Positions 62,801 to 64,000 of a stretch of DNA of 64,000 bases are shown here, one piece after another. The number at the start of each line of letters is the position of its first letter. Position 1 is the first letter of the stretch. The notes beneath the pieces were generated by a model. It ran no database searches, had not been told where the DNA came from, and saw nothing but the letters and a program-made list of their open reading frames with translations. The position numbers and the translations under genes are program-made. The stretch spans positions 4,760,899 through 4,824,898 of the forward strand of contig OX359202.1 of assembly GCA_947172415.1 (NCBI GenBank), read 5' to 3'. Origin of the DNA: Chondrosia reniformis. Lineage: Eukaryota > Porifera > Demospongiae > Chondrillida > Chondrillidae.

Positions 62801-63530
62801 CTTCTAGAGATGCAGTTTGGTCTTTTGAAATCGGGTGTTTCGACCCAATCCCAAGTGCATCTCTAGACACTCAAAAGACTAAAGATGAACCATCTCAAAG
62901 ATAAGTTTGGTACAGTTGGAAGAAATCCCTATCTTCTAATATCTTTATTCCAGTGATGAAGATGTTAGTCTTGATGAATTTCAAGGTATTCATTCCAAGG
63001 ACCCTAAAAGGGAATCACAGCTTCATTTAGCCAGATCTATAACGGAGCAGATTGTTCAGGATGGGTGTCAGAAATCTGCAGATATCACAAATCTCTTTAA
63101 TGATGAAATGTCTATTGCAATTAGGGAAGGAAATTTTGATCCAACCTTTTTAGTAAGAATATCAATTGGCCATTGCAAAAATCACTGTGTTAGATAACAC
63201 TGACTTGTATGAATGATGTATATTTCTATTTCTGATGGTGATGCCAATTAAGAATGTGTAGGAAGTGTGTGTTAATGTCTGTGTGTGAGTGTGTGCATGT
63301 GTGTGAGTGTGTGCATGAGTGTGAGTGTGTGCATGTGTGTGAATGTGTGCATGTGTGTGAATGTGTGCATGTGTGTGAATGTGGATATGTGGTAAAAGGT
63401 GTGTATGTTAGTAAATACGTACATTTTTATTTTATTTCTGTTTCCTCTTCTCCTAGGAGCTGATAAGTACAAATACCAGTGACACCCTTTCTGACATCTA
63501 CCTTAATGGTCCTCAAGACCCCCTCCCAGC
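47867..63530 (+). CDS. FANCD2: Fanconi anaemia protein FANCD2 (C-terminal part beyond the right edge)
   Basis: FANCD2 pairs with FANCI, clamps onto DNA and is monoubiquitinated in interstrand crosslink repair. Eighteen exons give about 641 codons: 47867-47909, 47974-48057, 48124-48176, 48258-48313, 48754-48804, 54630-54807, 55509-55633, 56644-56734, 56881-56985, 57105-57196, 57434-57524, 57917-58093, 58865-58999, 60093-60224, 60360-60458, 61988-62127, 62954-63152, 63457-63530. All phases agree. Family blocks include LLPEILHDAQHQEAA, SVADAWIKAIQ, HKVVDILVLFILLTIPTRKK, KEYFSCILSLAWSLL, EVVAALVTHIGSG and GILDYLERLSMPQIRKLYSI. The lysine before GILDYL (residue 471) matches human K561, the ubiquitination site, and is the last codon of exon 14. 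Human FANCD2 is about 1450 residues, so over half is missing at the right. Confidence 0.95.
49036..54146. repeat. 5.1-kb satellite of about 160 x 32 bp
   Basis: A continuous array of 32-bp units containing CTGTAGCTCTATAG and ACTAGGCCTATCC, filling most of FANCD2 intron 5. Units vary mainly at three positions (TAG[T/C]ACTAG, GG[C/T]TATCC, CT[C/T]AT). A variant CTGTGTCTC occurs in pairs near 52870, 53065, 53290, 53640 and 53830, spaced by multiples of the unit, which shows higher-order structure. A few units are shortened (near 51200, 51485, 53940 and 54128). Confidence 0.97.
55688..55870. mobile_element. Fold-back MITE, family B, copy 3
   Basis: In FANCD2 intron 7, with the loop GAAGAAGACCCTTGGGTC and the right arm GATGATCCTTTCAAAAGAT. 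Confidence 0.75.
56148..56262. mobile_element. 115-bp MITE
   Basis: Inverted ends CACTGTAAAAATGAAGT and ACTTCATTTTTTACCAGTG in FANCD2 intron 7. No ORF. Confidence 0.65.
56300..56545 (-). repeat. Family A, copy 16
   Basis: A near full-length copy in FANCD2 intron 7, about 100 bp before exon 8. Confidence 0.8.
57590..57768. mobile_element. Fold-back MITE, family B, copy 4 (diverged)
   Basis: FANCD2 intron 11. It has the arms TCTTTTGGTCAAATATTTAT-like and ATTTTTAGATGGTCAAAGAG, with a GGGGTCAAAATGTTTGACC loop, and starts about 66 bp after exon 11. Confidence 0.6.
59000..60060. repeat. 21-bp minisatellite that multiplies a 5' splice site
   Basis: About 50 units of the type GTGAGCGCACGTGACAGACAG run from the exact first base of FANCD2 intron 13. 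Exon 13 itself ends GATAGACAG, the end of a unit. Each unit therefore rebuilds a CAG|GTGAGC or CAG|GTGAGT donor. One unit near 59165 is 11 bp, which shifts the frame. The last unit is followed by GTAAAT, and the acceptor at 60091-60092 comes 30 bp later. Many units contain CACGTG, and all contain CAGGTGA. Confidence 0.95.
61085..61200. mobile_element. Fold-back MITE, family B, copy 5 (internal deletion)
   Basis: FANCD2 intron 15. The two arms lie almost next to each other (GAAAGGATCATTTTTCGACT and AGAAAGATGATCCTTTTAAA), with the loop removed. Confidence 0.7.
61487..61740. mobile_element. 254-bp MITE with TACTGTAAATCCCTT ends
   Basis: Perfect or nearly perfect inverted ends TACTGTAAATCCCTT and AAGGGATTTACAGTA, with a TCGCTAAATATAG-type interior and no ORF, in FANCD2 intron 15. 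Confidence 0.8.
62757..62940. mobile_element. Fold-back MITE, family B, copy 6
   Basis: Arms ATCTTTGAGATGGTTCATCT and AGATGAACCATCTCAAAGAT are perfectly complementary, so this is the best preserved copy. It ends about 14 bp before the first base of FANCD2 exon 17. Confidence 0.8.
63270..63392. repeat. TG-rich 18-bp minisatellite
   Basis: About six units of the type GTGTGCATGTGTGTGAAT in FANCD2 intron 17, ending about 65 bp before exon 18. Confidence 0.85.
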
Positions 63531-63540
63531 GTACGTACCT

Positions 63541-63785
63541 ATTCATGAATAATCTAGCACACCATTTTTCAACATGCTACATCTCCTTTAGAGTAAAAGG
63601 CTTTTAGGAACTAAACCTAGTGAAAACTTTGGATGAGGATACAAGAGTTTTCTCCTTCTATTCCTCTTCTTCTCCACTGGGCCAGACAGCTGTTTCTGGG
63701 AATTCCACCCCTCATCAGTGACCCTGAGAATCTTTTATCTTCTTCTTGATCTTCTGTGAGTCCTTCTTGTTAGAGATGTATTCTA
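63541..63785 (+). repeat. Family A, copy 17
   Basis: Starts about 10 bp after the 5' splice site of FANCD2 exon 18. One of the most complete copies. Confidence 0.8.
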
Positions 63786-64000
63786 GTTTCAGAGCTGCCC
63801 CTGCTTATATTCTGAGACCCATTTGTGCAGTTTTGAAAATAAGTAAAGTTAGAACCCATAGCTATATGTAGCCTTATATTTAATACTCTTGTGTTTTGAT
63901 ATGTGTCTACATCCATAAATAATCTAAATCATCATTTTTACGTACCTGTTTACCAACATGTCAGGATTAGGAGCACACATTTATTGTACAGTTCTTCAGT

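Overview
The window is AT-rich animal nuclear DNA with many short introns and many small interspersed repeats. It most likely comes from a sponge, probably a demosponge. The strongest taxonomic clue is a secreted protein of the sponge short-chain collagen C4 type (43212-44172). The gamete fusogen HAP2, two ependymin-like secreted proteins and compact genes fit an early-branching animal. No prokaryotic signals were seen.

Layout from left to right: MED17 (minus, C-terminal part lies off the left edge) and HAP2 (plus) are head to head, 100 bp between start codons. HAP2 converges on alpha-SNAP/NAPA (minus). NAPA and GNPAT (plus) are head to head with only 24 bp between start codons. GNPAT converges on a kizuna-like centrosomal gene (minus). 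A DNA transposon of about 2 kb follows, with terminal inverted repeats, a perfect 9-bp target duplication and remains of a GPY/F integrase tail plus a Ulp1-type protease. Next come two divergent ependymin-like genes, then cyclin K (minus) head to head with UBR7 (plus, 64 bp between start codons). The collagen gene is nested antisense in UBR7 intron 2. FANCD2 (plus) runs off the right edge. The exon models were built by hand from protein similarity, GT-AG sites and phase. For HAP2, NAPA, the kizuna-like gene, both ependymins, cyclin K, UBR7 and the collagen the exon lengths sum to whole codons.

The genes are housekeeping functions (Mediator, SNARE recycling, ether-lipid synthesis, transcription-elongation kinase cyclin, ubiquitin ligase, Fanconi DNA repair) mixed with secreted or cell-surface functions (HAP2, ependymins, collagen). 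They share promoters by position rather than by pathway.

The most unusual structures are: (1) a minisatellite of about 50 x 21 bp in FANCD2 intron 13 that starts exactly at the exon end and repeats the 5' splice site in every unit; (2) a 5.1-kb satellite of 32-bp units in FANCD2 intron 5; (3) the transposon carrying a Ulp1 protease; (4) an interspersed repeat present about 17 times that often sits within 35 bp of an exon edge and fills most of MED17 intron 1; (5) a 48-codon ORF with an N-terminal acylation-type motif. Several fold-back MITE families, a possible tRNA-derived SINE and other minisatellites occupy introns.
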